From contig JAETOE010000027.1 in the NCBI GenBank assembly GCA_021771815.1, positions 24,610 through 88,609 on the forward strand: a stretch of 64,000 nucleotides of DNA, written 5' to 3'. This DNA is from Roseburia hominis (GTDB lineage: Bacteria; Bacillota; Clostridia; Lachnospirales; Lachnospiraceae). The number at the start of each line of letters is the position of its first letter. The first letter of the stretch is position 1. Position numbers and translations under genes: made by a program. Below, piece by piece: positions 18,330 through 27,065 of this stretch. The notes under the pieces were generated by a model. The model saw only the letters and a list, made by a program, of their open reading frames with translations, was not told where the DNA came from and ran no database searches.

Positions 18330-20030
18330 TTACAACTTAAAGTAATCGATACTCTTCACAAGCTGTCTCGCGATCTCGCGAAGCTGCTCTGCGCTCACGG
18401 AAACCTGTTCGAACGTACCCGCGACGTCCTCCGTTGCATCATAGGTTCTTCTGGTGCCAGACGCGTTGTCCTGCGCGATATCCGACAGTTCTCCGACCGC
18501 CTGCACGACCTCGTTGCGGGAGTTTTCTAGACGCTTCGCGCTGTCCTTGATCTGTTCGATACTGCGCATGGAACTTTCGATTCCTCTTAAGACCTCCTCG
18601 ACAATCTCCTGCGTCTCCTGCATGCTTACATTCTGGTTTGCAATGATCTCCTGCATCTGCTGCATGATTTCTACCGACTTGGAGGAATCCTCCATCAGCG
18701 CTCTCGTTGTCTCCTCGATCTCCTTGCTCGACTTGTTCGATTGATCGGCAAGCTTTTGTATCTGATCGGCAACGACCGCAAAGCCTCTTCCGCTCTCCCC
18801 CGCTCTCGCCGCCTCGATTGCCGCGTTCAGACTGAGCAGATTCGTCTCCTCCGCAATCGCTGTGATAAACGCCGTCACTTCATGAATCTTGTGCACAGAG
18901 TCATCGGTACGGTTCGTCTGCATCTGAACCTCCCCGATAATACGCTCCACCTCGTCGTTGATCCGGCGCAGATTGGCAAGCGTTCCCGCCGCCTTCTCGC
19001 TCGAGAGCTGCATCGTCTGGGCGTTCCCACTTAGCATATTTACCTCTGACGAAGTCTCTGTAATATCTTTTCCCATAATCTGCATGTATTCGGAGGTGTT
19101 CTGCGAATTCTTCGCCTGCTCCGTCGAGCTTTCCGCAATCAGGTTGACCGCGTGCTTTACTTCCTTCATCGTGCCGTTCGTGCGCTCCGCCGCCGTACCG
19201 AGCGTTTCGGAAGCTTCCTTAAGCTGCGTCGCATTCTTAGAAATCTCCCGGATCGTGGACTTCATCGCATCCCGAAGCGTGATCGTCACTCTGGAGAGAT
19301 CTCCGATCTCATCCCTGCGCGAGAGCATCTTTTCCTCTACCCACACATCCAGATTGCCGTCCGCCACCTTGCCGACGACTTCAATACTGCTCTTGATATT
19401 TCCACTGATGGAAGCCGCCACCTTTGTACTGACCACAATACAGACCAGCATGATCACACATACCGATAAGACAACTGTAAGAAGGATCCGGTTGATTGCC
19501 GCATCTTTTTCTTCCTTATTTATTCCTACGAAAATCATGCCGATCGGCTGACCGGAACCGCCGTTTTGATATACCGGCATATAATAGCCGTAATTAAGCG
19601 TTCCGTCGATGGAGACTGCCTTACTGAAGTATTCCTCCCCGCCGTTTAGCACCTTCTGTACGATCTTCTCTCCGGCAGGCGAACCTAAGATACGCTGCCC
19701 GTCTGCATCGAACGCCGAGGTCATAATACGCTTGTCCCCATAGAAAAACGTCACATCCATGCCGGAATTCTGCTTAATGCGGTCTACAAGACTCTCCGAT
19801 TTGGAAATATTGTAGCTTCCCTTCCAGATATCGCCATTGCTGCTCATTAGATAATCTCCGGCATTCTGGTCGTAGGCTGAAAGCGTCGCCGCCGCCGTGC
19901 CTTTCAAGGCTTCCTGTATCTCATCCACCATCGAATTCTTCACCATCGTAAGTGTCAGGAGGATCGTAATCAGTCCAAGTCCCAGCACGGGAATGATCGC
20001 AATCGCTAAAACTTTCTTTTTGATACTCAT
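18330..20030 (-). CDS. Methyl-accepting chemotaxis protein (Cache sensor)
   Basis: A 566-residue transmembrane chemoreceptor with a first helix at about 8-28, an extracellular single-Cache-like domain (about 35-180), a second helix at about 182-205, a HAMP domain and a C-terminal signalling domain. The signalling tip contains [20 protein letters not shown] and [17 protein letters not shown]. The ATG has AGGAGG upstream. Its start lies 12 bp after the stop of the BMP-family lipoprotein gene, so the two are an operon. The binding protein may present its ligand to this receptor; that is inference. Confidence 0.9.
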   Translation of the reverse strand: MSIKKKVLAIAIIPVLGLGLITILLTLTMVKNSMVDEIQEALKGTAAATLSAYDQNAGDYLMSSNGDIWKGSYNISKSESLVDRIKQNSGMDVTFFYGDKRIMTSAFDADGQRILGSPAGEKIVQKVLNGGEEYFSKAVSIDGTLNYGYYMPVYQNGGSGQPIGMIFVGINKEEKDAAINRILLTVVLSVCVIMLVCIVVSTKVAASISGNIKSSIEVVGKVADGNLDVWVEEKMLSRRDEIGDLSRVTITLRDAMKSTIREISKNATQLKEASETLGTAAERTNGTMKEVKHAVNLIAESSTEQAKNSQNTSEYMQIMGKDITETSSEVNMLSGNAQTMQLSSEKAAGTLANLRRINDEVERIIGEVQMQTNRTDDSVHKIHEVTAFITAIAEETNLLSLNAAIEAARAGESGRGFAVVADQIQKLADQSNKSSKEIEETTRALMEDSSKSVEIMQQMQEIIANQNVSMQETQEIVEEVLRGIESSMRSIEQIKDSAKRLENSRNEVVQAVGELSDIAQDNASGTRRTYDATEDVAGTFEQVSVSAEQLREIARQLVKSIDYFKL

Positions 20031-20042
20031 GTCCCGTACCTC

Positions 20043-21275
20043 CTACTCTACAACCTTAACTGTCTTAAAATACCAGTTGATTCCGCCTGTGATTGTCGCA
20101 TCGTCAAGTGTCTTTCCCTCTTCTCCCACAGTCTCTCCGGTATTCGTCTCAATCACGCCGTCAAAGACCCCGATCTCTCCCGATAAGATCTTCTGCTTCG
20201 CCTCGTCCACCTTCTGGGCCGTGCCCTCCACGCAAAAATCCGCGGGCGTTGTGATACTGACAAGGTTCTCGCTCATACCGCCGTAATAATTACTGCCGTC
20301 CCAGGTACCGTCGATCACGCTCTGCACCGCCGCAGTATAGTAAGCGCTCCAGTTCCAGACCACGCTGCAGAGGCAGGCATCCGGCGCGTCCTTGCTCATG
20401 TCGGAATTGTAGCCGATACTGTAAACCCCCCGCTCCTGCGCCAAAGTCTGCGGATAGGCCGTGTCGCAGTGCTGGGTAATCACGTCGCAGCCAAGCTCAA
20501 GAAGCTCCTTTGCCGCTGCTTCCTCCGCTTCGGGGTCGAACCAACTGTTCGTCACCTTCACGTAGACCTGCGCCTCCGGATTCACAGAATAGATTCCAAG
20601 CGCGAACGCATCGATTCCTCCCGTGACCTCCGAATTGGAAGAATCCATCGCCGCCACATAGCCGATCTTGTCCGCTTTCGTATTCATCCCCGCCACGATG
20701 CCGCTTAAATATCTCGCCTGATAAATTCTTCCGAAATAATTATTGAAGTTCTTCCCGTTGCTCATATAGCCTGTTCCGTGGGAAAAATAGACGTTGGGGT
20801 ACTGCTTTGCCATCTCCGCCGTTTTCTCCATATAGCCCCAGCTCGTGGTAAATATGATGTTGCAGCCTTCGTCAATGCACTCCTGTATCGCGCTTTCTAT
20901 CGCATCCCCGTCAGAATCGCTCACATTGAGTTTGCGCACCACCTGTTCATCGGACAGCCCAAGATTCTGCTGCATCCCCTGAATTCCCAGATCGTGCGTA
21001 TAGGTATATCCGCTGCCATCCGCAGGATCGCCCAGATGAAGTACTCCCACCTTGATCTGATCTTTTGGAATGCCCGCACTCTGCGTACCGCCTCCATCTT
21101 CTGTTTCTCCGCCCTTCGCGCCGCTCTCCTTTGTGCCGTCTGCCGCATCCGCCGCCTGCGCCGTACCATATCCTGCATTTGTCGCATAGTCGTCCACTTC
21201 CGATATGTTCCCACAGCCGGCAAGCAACGCACAGACAATCGCCGCACTGAACAGTTTTACCGCTTTGTTCCGCAT
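20043..21275 (-). CDS. BMP-family ABC transporter substrate-binding lipoprotein
   Basis: A 410-residue exported lipoprotein with lipobox LLAGC (lipidated Cys near residue 21), then an acidic Gly/Ala-rich linker and a BMP (PnrA-like) fold: KVGVLHLGDPADGSGYTY, IIFTTSWGYMEKTAEMAKQY, IGYVAAMDSS. Relatives bind nucleosides. No permease or ATPase genes adjoin it; the only partner in the operon is a chemoreceptor, which suggests a sensing role. The ATG at 21275 follows AAGGAGGAAGC. Confidence 0.87.
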   Translation of the reverse strand: MRNKAVKLFSAAIVCALLAGCGNISEVDDYATNAGYGTAQAADAADGTKESGAKGGETEDGGGTQSAGIPKDQIKVGVLHLGDPADGSGYTYTHDLGIQGMQQNLGLSDEQVVRKLNVSDSDGDAIESAIQECIDEGCNIIFTTSWGYMEKTAEMAKQYPNVYFSHGTGYMSNGKNFNNYFGRIYQARYLSGIVAGMNTKADKIGYVAAMDSSNSEVTGGIDAFALGIYSVNPEAQVYVKVTNSWFDPEAEEAAAKELLELGCDVITQHCDTAYPQTLAQERGVYSIGYNSDMSKDAPDACLCSVVWNWSAYYTAAVQSVIDGTWDGSNYYGGMSENLVSITTPADFCVEGTAQKVDEAKQKILSGEIGVFDGVIETNTGETVGEEGKTLDDATITGGINWYFKTVKVVE

Positions 21276-21411
21276 ATGCTTCCTCCTTCGTTCCAATTAC
21301 ATCAATTTTCCAATATTTTACTACAATTCCAGGCAAATAAAAAGTATTATGGCTGCCACAAAAAGAATTTTACTAAAAAAATCTTCCTGCAACAGCCTGC
21401 GCCGTCATGCC

Positions 21412-22206
21412 TTACTCCGCAGTGGCATCCGTGTCCGCTTCTCCCACTACGATCGGTGTAATTACAATCTTATCCGCGGAAATATTGGTCTTGCGCTTCA
21501 CGATATCCTCGACCTGCGCACGCTTTGCATCCGTGACCTCGCCCATATTTAAGACAACGTCACAGTTGTCGTCCGTGATGCTGACCACCACATCGGTAAA
21601 CCCTTTTGCCTCCAGAAGCATCTCGGCTGCCGCCTCGCGCTCTGAAATATCGGTCATTGCGATCATCTTGTTTACGGCGTCCTGTTTTAAGCTCTCCTCG
21701 ATAGAAGTATTGTTCACGATTTCAAGCAGCGCCTCCTTATTCTTGGAGCGGATCTGCTCGCGGTTCAGCTTCATTTCTGCAGCATAGTCCAGGTTGGCGA
21801 CCGAAGTGCTCGTAAGCACTGCCTCGCCGGGATTTTCCACATCCGCCGCGCCGCCGCCATCCGCAACATCCGCTATCTTTGCATCACCTGCCGCATCTGC
21901 CACATCTTCGCCTTCCGCGGCATCCGCCGCGTCTGCCTGCGCATCATCCAGAAAAGCCGTCTCCGTCCCGTCTGTCACTGCAAGTTCCTCGCCTGTTCCC
22001 TCATCGGTAAAAATCTCGTTCTCCATAAGCGTATCTTCATCCGATATCTCATAGTCCCCTTCCAGTGCGTCCACGTCGGTGCTCGCCTCCGCCGTCACCT
22101 GCTCATCATCCATGTTATTGTTCATGTAGCTGAAGTAGCCTGCTACTGCAATCATAAGTGCCAATGCCGTAATCACCAGTTGATTTTTCCGAAATATTTT
22201 TTTCAC
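21412..22206 (-). CDS. spoIIIAH: Stage III sporulation protein AH
   Basis: A 264-residue mother-cell protein whose extracellular domain binds forespore SpoIIQ across the engulfment membranes. One N-terminal membrane helix (about 9-27) is followed by an acidic, Ala/Asp-rich linker (about 30-140, longer than usual) and a conserved C-terminal ring-building (YscJ-like) domain including SDISEREAAAEMLLEAKGF-like sequence. A GTG at 22206 is the start: AAGGAGGAATAGAC precedes it and it lies 2 bp after spoIIIAG. Confidence 0.9.
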   Translation of the reverse strand: MKKIFRKNQLVITALALMIAVAGYFSYMNNNMDDEQVTAEASTDVDALEGDYEISDEDTLMENEIFTDEGTGEELAVTDGTETAFLDDAQADAADAAEGEDVADAAGDAKIADVADGGGAADVENPGEAVLTSTSVANLDYAAEMKLNREQIRSKNKEALLEIVNNTSIEESLKQDAVNKMIAMTDISEREAAAEMLLEAKGFTDVVVSITDDNCDVVLNMGEVTDAKRAQVEDIVKRKTNISADKIVITPIVVGEADTDATAE

Positions 22207-22208
22207 GT

Positions 22209-22862
22209 CTATTCCTCCTTGGAACACATCTTAACTACTCTAATCCTATGCGCCTCTACCTTCAATAATGCCTTTACGGATTCTGAAATCTCAGAAACTA
22301 CGGTCGGGCTTCCTCCACCCTCCGCCACCACGACGACGCCCTCGACGGTCGGCAGTTTTTCCTTCTGTATATATGGATACGTTCCATCCTCTGTCTCGAC
22401 AAAAATCGTTGTATCTTCACTGCTGCTCTCTGTCACCGTGCGTGTGCCTCCCCCGCTGTCATTCTCGGAAGTCACACTGCTTTGCTCATTTTTATCTTTC
22501 TCCACGACAGACTCCCCCGCATCGGAAACCGTAATCATCACCTCCACCTTCCCGACGCCGTCCATCTGTGACAGCACCTCTGCAAGCCTCTCCTCCAGAT
22601 ATTCCACATATGCTTCCTGTCCCGGCGCTTTTACTCTTTCTCCCGCTCCCCCGTCTCCCATCCCGCTCCCCTGCTGCCCGCCGCCATCCTCCCCGGCATC
22701 AAAGCCGGCGGACGCGCCGCCGTTTCCTGCCTTTTGCTTTTCTCCCGTCGGCATCGCTATGACAAGCAGCAATATCCCCACCAGTGCCAGCACCGCCCAA
22801 TCGCTCTTTTTTAACTTTTTCCATTTTCCCTGTTCCATGAATTCCTTTAATTTCGACAGCAT
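22209..22862 (-). CDS. spoIIIAG: Stage III sporulation protein AG
   Basis: A 217-residue protein with one membrane helix (about 25-42), a Gly-rich linker and the conserved SpoIIIAG domain (ERLAEVLSQMDGVGKVEVMI). In Bacillus it forms a large ring in the feeding-tube complex. The ATG at 22862 follows GAGGAGGGAGT. It is tightly spaced between AF and AH. Confidence 0.9.
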   Translation of the reverse strand: MLSKLKEFMEQGKWKKLKKSDWAVLALVGILLLVIAMPTGEKQKAGNGGASAGFDAGEDGGGQQGSGMGDGGAGERVKAPGQEAYVEYLEERLAEVLSQMDGVGKVEVMITVSDAGESVVEKDKNEQSSVTSENDSGGGTRTVTESSSEDTTIFVETEDGTYPYIQKEKLPTVEGVVVVAEGGGSPTVVSEISESVKALLKVEAHRIRVVKMCSKEE

Positions 22863-22875
22863 ACTCCCTCCTCGC

Positions 22876-23448
22876 TTACGCATTCACGTACTGTATCTTA
22901 ATCTTTGATTCTTCCATCTGATAGTACCTTGCAAGCTTCTGCCGCAGCACGGCGTAAACGGCTTCATCCGCCTCCCCCTTTCCCTCCTCATCTCCCGAGA
23001 CCAGGATCTCCCCGACTGTGATATTGTCTGCATCCCGCTTTTTTATCTGCACGCTTATCTCCTCGATCGTGTAATCCTCTCCCATCCGCACCGCCACATC
23101 CTGCGCGCAAAGCCCGTATTCCGAAAGTTCCTGCCCCGCGATCTGCTTCACATCCTGCGCTGCCGCAAATTCGTACTGCTCCCTGTAATAATCGTTCTGC
23201 ATATATTCGATTTTCTGCGTATCGCGCGACAATTCATCCAGATTTTCCATGAATTCTTCATAGGCTATCTTGTCCATGAATTCTTCATCCCCACAGATGA
23301 TCGAGAGGAATGGCGACAAAATGGAAAGCACGAGCAAAAGCTGTGCAAAAAAACGGATGTACTTCTGGTATTCCTTCCCGGGCGGCAGATACAAAAGCAG
23401 CGCCAGCAATACGAACAACACAATAAATCCCCGGATATACGAAAGCAT
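22876..23448 (-). CDS. spoIIIAF: Stage III sporulation protein AF
   Basis: A 190-residue protein with two N-terminal membrane helices (about 6-22 and 30-50) and a C-terminal ring-building-like domain. The IRGFIVLFVLLALLLYLPPG and YQKYIRFFAQLLLVLSILSP segments are typical. TGGGAGGTGGCAT precedes the ATG. A 61-bp gap carrying a duplicated end of spoIIIAE separates it from AE. Confidence 0.88.
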   Translation of the reverse strand: MLSYIRGFIVLFVLLALLLYLPPGKEYQKYIRFFAQLLLVLSILSPFLSIICGDEEFMDKIAYEEFMENLDELSRDTQKIEYMQNDYYREQYEFAAAQDVKQIAGQELSEYGLCAQDVAVRMGEDYTIEEISVQIKKRDADNITVGEILVSGDEEGKGEADEAVYAVLRQKLARYYQMEESKIKIQYVNA

Positions 23449-23462
23449 ATGCCACCTCCCAA

Positions 23463-23532
23463 CGCATAAAGCCTGACGCCGTCTGGCGCATGAAACAAAC
23501 CTGTGCTGCCTAGCGCATAAAGCCTGACGCCG
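23463..23532. repeat. Duplicated tail of spoIIIAE
   Basis: CGCATAAAGCCTGACGCCG occurs at 23463-23481 and at 23514-23532 (51-bp offset). The second copy encodes the last residues of SpoIIIAE (SGFMR); the first is a non-coding copy just after the gene. Confidence 0.8.
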
Positions 23533-24709
23533 CCGTGGTGAGCGCTACCGTCACAAAAAAAAGCGCCAGACAGTAAACGACCATTTTTAAATACAGCATC
23601 CCTCCCTGTGCCATCCCCCGCATGCAGCCCGCAATCCGCTTATCCGCCACGGGTTCCACGACAGCCGCCGCAAGCTTATAGATCACAGACAGTCCGAGAA
23701 TCTTTAGCACCGGGCCAATCCCTATCACGACCAAAAACACCAGCGCAGCCACACCGACACAATTTTTGATCAAAATGCCTGCGCCCAAAATCATCTCACC
23801 AACCCCGTTTAATATATTCCCGACCCCCGGAACAAACGCTGCTGCCTGGCTTACCGTGCTGCTCGTCAGGCGGTCTTTTGCCGGAGCGATCATACTCTGC
23901 ACGACGTTTAGTCCAAGCACGAGCACCCCCGCGCTCTTCATTCCCCAGTTTATGGCTCCGCAGACAAGCTCCGTCAGATTCTGGAACTTTTCATCCTCAA
24001 AGAAATGATTGAACAGTTCAAGCACTACATAAATCTGTATGAGCGGAATCAGAATTTTTAAAAACAGCCACTCTACCAGATAAATCACGAGAAACGCGAG
24101 CTGATAAAAGCCCACGGAGGACTCCGGTCCGGAGGAGAACACCATGCTGATGCCGAATGTCGGAACCAGCGCCTTCATAAAGTCCACGCAGTGCGAAAGC
24201 GCCTCCGATGCAATTTCTTCATAGATGGAAAAGGACTGCAGCAACAGCACCGCCATAATGCCATATACAAGCAGAAAACAGATTTCCGATATATACGCCT
24301 GCTTAAATGCTCCCGAAAAATTTTTCAGCATCGAAAACCCGACGGCGAGCAATACGATCTCGACAAGAAGCGTTTTTCCCGCGTCTATCTCGTAAAACAA
24401 TGCGTCAAAAATCCACTCCTCCACCACGGAAGCGTCAAATCCATCGGTTCCCTCCGTCAGCAGTTGTTCCACCACATCGGAAAAGTGAATTTTCTCCTGC
24501 TGCGCAGGAAACAGCTCCGTATCAAGCAGCTCGTCCATCTCCGTAAAGTCGAGTTCCCCCATAAAACGTTCCAAATAGCCTTCTTTGGACTCCTCGGGCG
24601 TCTCTCCCGTCACGCCGCCCTCCCCCGCTTCCCCCGCCAGCACCGTCGCCGGAAGAAGCAGAAGCAAAATAACAAGAAAACCGGCCGCCACTACACTCTC
24701 TTTTCTCAT
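23510..24709 (-). CDS. spoIIIAE: Stage III sporulation protein AE
   Basis: A 399-residue polytopic membrane protein with a cleavable signal sequence (about 1-25) and at least seven helices; the AAAFVPGVGNILNGVGEMIL block is the SpoIIIAE signature. It belongs to the membrane part of the mother cell-forespore channel. Its ATG overlaps the spoIIIAD stop by 4 bp, implying translational coupling. Confidence 0.92.
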   Translation of the reverse strand: MRKESVVAAGFLVILLLLLPATVLAGEAGEGGVTGETPEESKEGYLERFMGELDFTEMDELLDTELFPAQQEKIHFSDVVEQLLTEGTDGFDASVVEEWIFDALFYEIDAGKTLLVEIVLLAVGFSMLKNFSGAFKQAYISEICFLLVYGIMAVLLLQSFSIYEEIASEALSHCVDFMKALVPTFGISMVFSSGPESSVGFYQLAFLVIYLVEWLFLKILIPLIQIYVVLELFNHFFEDEKFQNLTELVCGAINWGMKSAGVLVLGLNVVQSMIAPAKDRLTSSTVSQAAAFVPGVGNILNGVGEMILGAGILIKNCVGVAALVFLVVIGIGPVLKILGLSVIYKLAAAVVEPVADKRIAGCMRGMAQGGMLYLKMVVYCLALFFVTVALTTAASGFMR

Positions 24710-25089
24710 AAAAAGCTCCCTATCGTCTCCAGGAATGCGCTTAAGACCGGAACGCTCACCACCAGAATCGATAATTTTGCAAAAATCTCGATCTGGCCAG
24801 CGATCGCCGCATAGCCCGCATCCTTGCAGATATTTGTTGCAAATTCCGCTACGTATGTAATACCTACCATTTTTACGACCAGCCCGATATATCTGCCGTC
24901 AACCGATATCATCGACTTCAATTCTTCCGCAAAGTCCAAAATCGTCTCTACTTTCGTCAGCAGATAGACAAAAATACAGATGCAGACCACCATCGCAATA
25001 AATGTACTGTACTCGCTCTTCTCTCTTTTAAGCGGGAGCGCGATCAGTACCCCGGCAATTCCCAGAACCGCAATTTTAACTATATCCAT
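24706..25089 (-). CDS. spoIIIAD: Stage III sporulation protein AD
   Basis: A 127-residue membrane protein with four predicted helices and family sequence at MDIVKIAVLGIAGVLIALPL and VKMVGITYVAEFATNICKDA. The ATG at 25089 follows AGGGAGAG; an extension to 25107 is unlikely. Its stop overlaps the spoIIIAE start. Confidence 0.92.
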   Translation of the reverse strand: MDIVKIAVLGIAGVLIALPLKREKSEYSTFIAMVVCICIFVYLLTKVETILDFAEELKSMISVDGRYIGLVVKMVGITYVAEFATNICKDAGYAAIAGQIEIFAKLSILVVSVPVLSAFLETIGSFL

Positions 25090-25163
25090 TGAACTCTCCC
25101 TGCCCAAAAACGAGCCCGGCTTTGGACATCCTTTCTATGGTCTTTCCCATGGGGGACAAACGC

Positions 25164-25358
25164 CTACAGCGCGAACAGGGACTGCATCGTTTCAAACAGT
25201 TCATAAATATACGGCACGATCCAGAACAGTACGATGATAAGCCCCGCAAGGCTTGTTAAGAACGCATGCTCCTCTCTGCCGCTGTGCTTTAACACCTGAC
25301 TGATGACTGTCACAAGAATCCCGACTGCAGCTATCTTAAAAATCAAATTTACGCTCAT
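25164..25358 (-). CDS. spoIIIAC: Stage III sporulation protein AC
   Basis: A 64-residue protein with two membrane helices joined by a short polar loop (HSGREEHAF), the normal size and layout for the family. It lies between the broken spoIIIAB and spoIIIAD. Confidence 0.92.
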   Translation of the reverse strand: MSVNLIFKIAAVGILVTVISQVLKHSGREEHAFLTSLAGLIIVLFWIVPYIYELFETMQSLFAL

Positions 25359-25389
25359 CGATTGGCATCCTCTCTCCCTTGTCTTGTAT

Positions 25390-25804
25390 TTATATCAGCA
25401 AAATCACCAGCATAAGCCCGCTCAAGATACTGACCGTCCCATATACCCTCTGCTTTTCTTTCTGCTCCCGCCTGGCTGTCTCGATCATAAAATCCAACCG
25501 TTCCAACGTGAGGGAAAGACGCCTTTTATTTTCCTCGAGGCTCTTCCCGAAAAAGGCGCTGCCTGCATTCTCGATCAATTCTCCTTCCTCCGCGGAAAGC
25601 CCAAGTTCTTTTCTGCCGTCGGCGAACACCTTTCTCCACACTTCTTCGCCCTGTCCCTCACGTTTTTCCATCAGACGCCCGGCAATCCCGGCACAGATCT
25701 CATTCAAACGTTCATCCTGCGTGCGCACAAAACATCCCAGCAGAACCTCCTGCGATGCCGACCGCCGCCGTCACGATGAATATACTTCCAATCAATTTCA
25801 GCAT
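25390..25804 (-). pseudogene. spoIIIAB: Stage III sporulation protein AB, frameshifted and internally shortened
   Basis: Reading from the ATG at 25804 (7-bp overlap with spoIIIAA) gives the normal AB N-terminus (MLKLIGSIFIVTAAVGIAGG) but meets TGA after 30 codons (25712-25714). The remaining domain continues in another frame from about 25728 to the stop at 25390, with a family-like C-terminus (YGTVSILSGLMLVILLI). The whole stretch allows only about 138 codons against about 170 in the family; the missing part is the charged helix region right after the first membrane helix. A deletion of roughly 100 bp that also shifts the frame explains this best. A sequencing or assembly error is possible. 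No start codon with a good ribosome binding site serves the downstream frame. Confidence 0.75.
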
Positions 25805-26751
25805 AATCTCTCCATATGCGCGTCGAATACCTGCGTGCACCGACCGCCGCCCGGCGTGCGTCTGATCCATATGTAACGCCCGAACATCTGCTTTTCGACC
25901 CAGCCTTGTAAGAATGGCTTTTCCGAAAGCTCGCGGACGCTCCCCGCGTGTATCGTACCGATGATCCTGCTCCCGGAATAAAGCGCCTGCTCCACCGCAA
26001 GAAAATCTTCCCTGCCGCCAAGCTCGTCTACCGCGATCACCTGCGGCGACATGGCGCGCAGCAGCATCCGCATCCCTTCCGCTTTGCCGCAGCCGTCCAG
26101 CACGTCCGTGCGCGGTCCTAAATCGTTTTGGGGAACGCCGAGATGGCACGCCGCAATCTCCGAGCGCTCGTCCACAACGCACACCTTCATTCCCTGTACT
26201 TCCTTAGTTCCCGTAGAGAGCAGTCTGATGCAGTCCCTTAGAAGCGTCGTCTTTCCCGCTCCCGGCTCCGAGAGAAACAGCGTATTATAGACGCTGTCTC
26301 CATCCCGTATAAACTGCATGACCTCTTCTGCACAGCCCTTTTTCTCATGGGCGATACGGATATTTAAGAATGCGACATGGTGCATCGCGGAAATTTCACC
26401 GTTTTCCCGCGCAACGCTTCCCGCAAGTCCAATACGGTGTCCTCCTTCAATTGTAATATATCCCTGCTTTACTTCCTCGCTGTATGCATAGAGCGAATAG
26501 TTACTGATATAATTGAGCATCTCCGCAATATCCGCCATACGCATCCCGCTCTCTTCCCCGTATACTTCCCCGTACCGCGCCCCGGCAAATACGCCGCCCG
26601 CCTCTTTCCGCAGCAGATATTTATTTCCCGTGTCATAAAGAAATTCCACAGGTCGTCCCACACGGACACGTATTTCTTCCAGCCCCTCCTGCCAGTCGTC
26701 CCCCGCAAGAGCACCCCGCAGACACCCCGGAAAAATTTTCGCAATTTCCAT
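25798..26751 (-). CDS. spoIIIAA: Stage III sporulation protein AA (secretion-type ATPase)
   Basis: A 317-residue ATPase related to type II/IV secretion ATPases. Walker A is SEPGAGKTT (about residues 165-173) and Walker B VIAVDELGG. The N-terminal half includes YITIEGGHRIGLAG, typical for AA. It is thought to energise the mother cell-forespore channel. It is the first gene of the operon, with AAGGAGG upstream of the ATG and a probable sigma-E promoter about 45 bp away. Confidence 0.94.
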   Translation of the reverse strand: MEIAKIFPGCLRGALAGDDWQEGLEEIRVRVGRPVEFLYDTGNKYLLRKEAGGVFAGARYGEVYGEESGMRMADIAEMLNYISNYSLYAYSEEVKQGYITIEGGHRIGLAGSVARENGEISAMHHVAFLNIRIAHEKKGCAEEVMQFIRDGDSVYNTLFLSEPGAGKTTLLRDCIRLLSTGTKEVQGMKVCVVDERSEIAACHLGVPQNDLGPRTDVLDGCGKAEGMRMLLRAMSPQVIAVDELGGREDFLAVEQALYSGSRIIGTIHAGSVRELSEKPFLQGWVEKQMFGRYIWIRRTPGGGRCTQVFDAHMERLC

Positions 26752-26791
26752 GCACCGTATCGCCTCCTTATCTCCCTCTCTGCTATGTCTA

Positions 26792-26820
26792 ATTCTATGA
26801 CTTGTCTCATTTTTTATGAC
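26792..26820 (-). promoter_or_regulatory. Probable sigma-E promoter of the spoIIIA operon
   Basis: On the minus strand GTCATAA (26820-26814), a 14-bp spacer and CATAGAAT (26799-26792) resemble the sigma-E pattern (ATA-type -35, CATACANT-type -10). The operon is sigma-E dependent in Bacillus. Confidence 0.5.
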
Positions 26821-26887
26821 TGGATTTTAAAAAAGAATTTCTGGCCCTGTATATTTTTTCGTATTTTATGGAATCACAAAATTAAAC

Positions 26888-26966
26888 ATGATATAATGAG
26901 CGCAAGCGAGTCAACGTACTTGTATGATTGACGGCGCTAGATGTCCGGTGGACATCTGATTAGCGC
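26888..26966 (+). repeat. Structured leader element, copy 1 (upstream of the siroheme reductase gene)
   Basis: It starts with an extended -10 (TGATATAAT, 26889-26897), then TGAGC, AGCGAGTCA (26905-26913), 12 variable bases and GATTGAC (26926-26932). A hairpin follows at 26934-26966 (GCGCTA and GATGTCC arms with complements, 3-nt loop, TGAT bulge). The core with the same spacing recurs at 34906-34950 on the minus strand. It lies in the otherwise gene-free 26752-27065 interval. Confidence 0.6.
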
Positions 26967-26999
26967 GGACCGTAACGGAGTGTAGACGGCGAATTATGA

Positions 27000-27028
27000 T
27001 TGTGTGCCGTCTTTGCACACAATATAAT
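27000..27028 (+). promoter_or_regulatory. Promoter with palindromic operator for the siroheme reductase gene
   Basis: TTGTGT (27000-27005) and TATAAT (27023-27028) are 17 bp apart. A perfect inverted repeat, TTGTGTGC and GCACACAA (27000-27007 and 27015-27022), covers the -35 and the spacer and so is a good repressor site candidate. Confidence 0.6.
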
Positions 27029-27065
27029 GAGCGCGAAGGAAAAAGTGCAAAACAAGGAGGATTGT

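Noticed and set aside
20778..21461. 227-residue plus-strand ORF
   Set aside because: Antisense to the BMP lipoprotein gene and the spoIIIAH end; no support.
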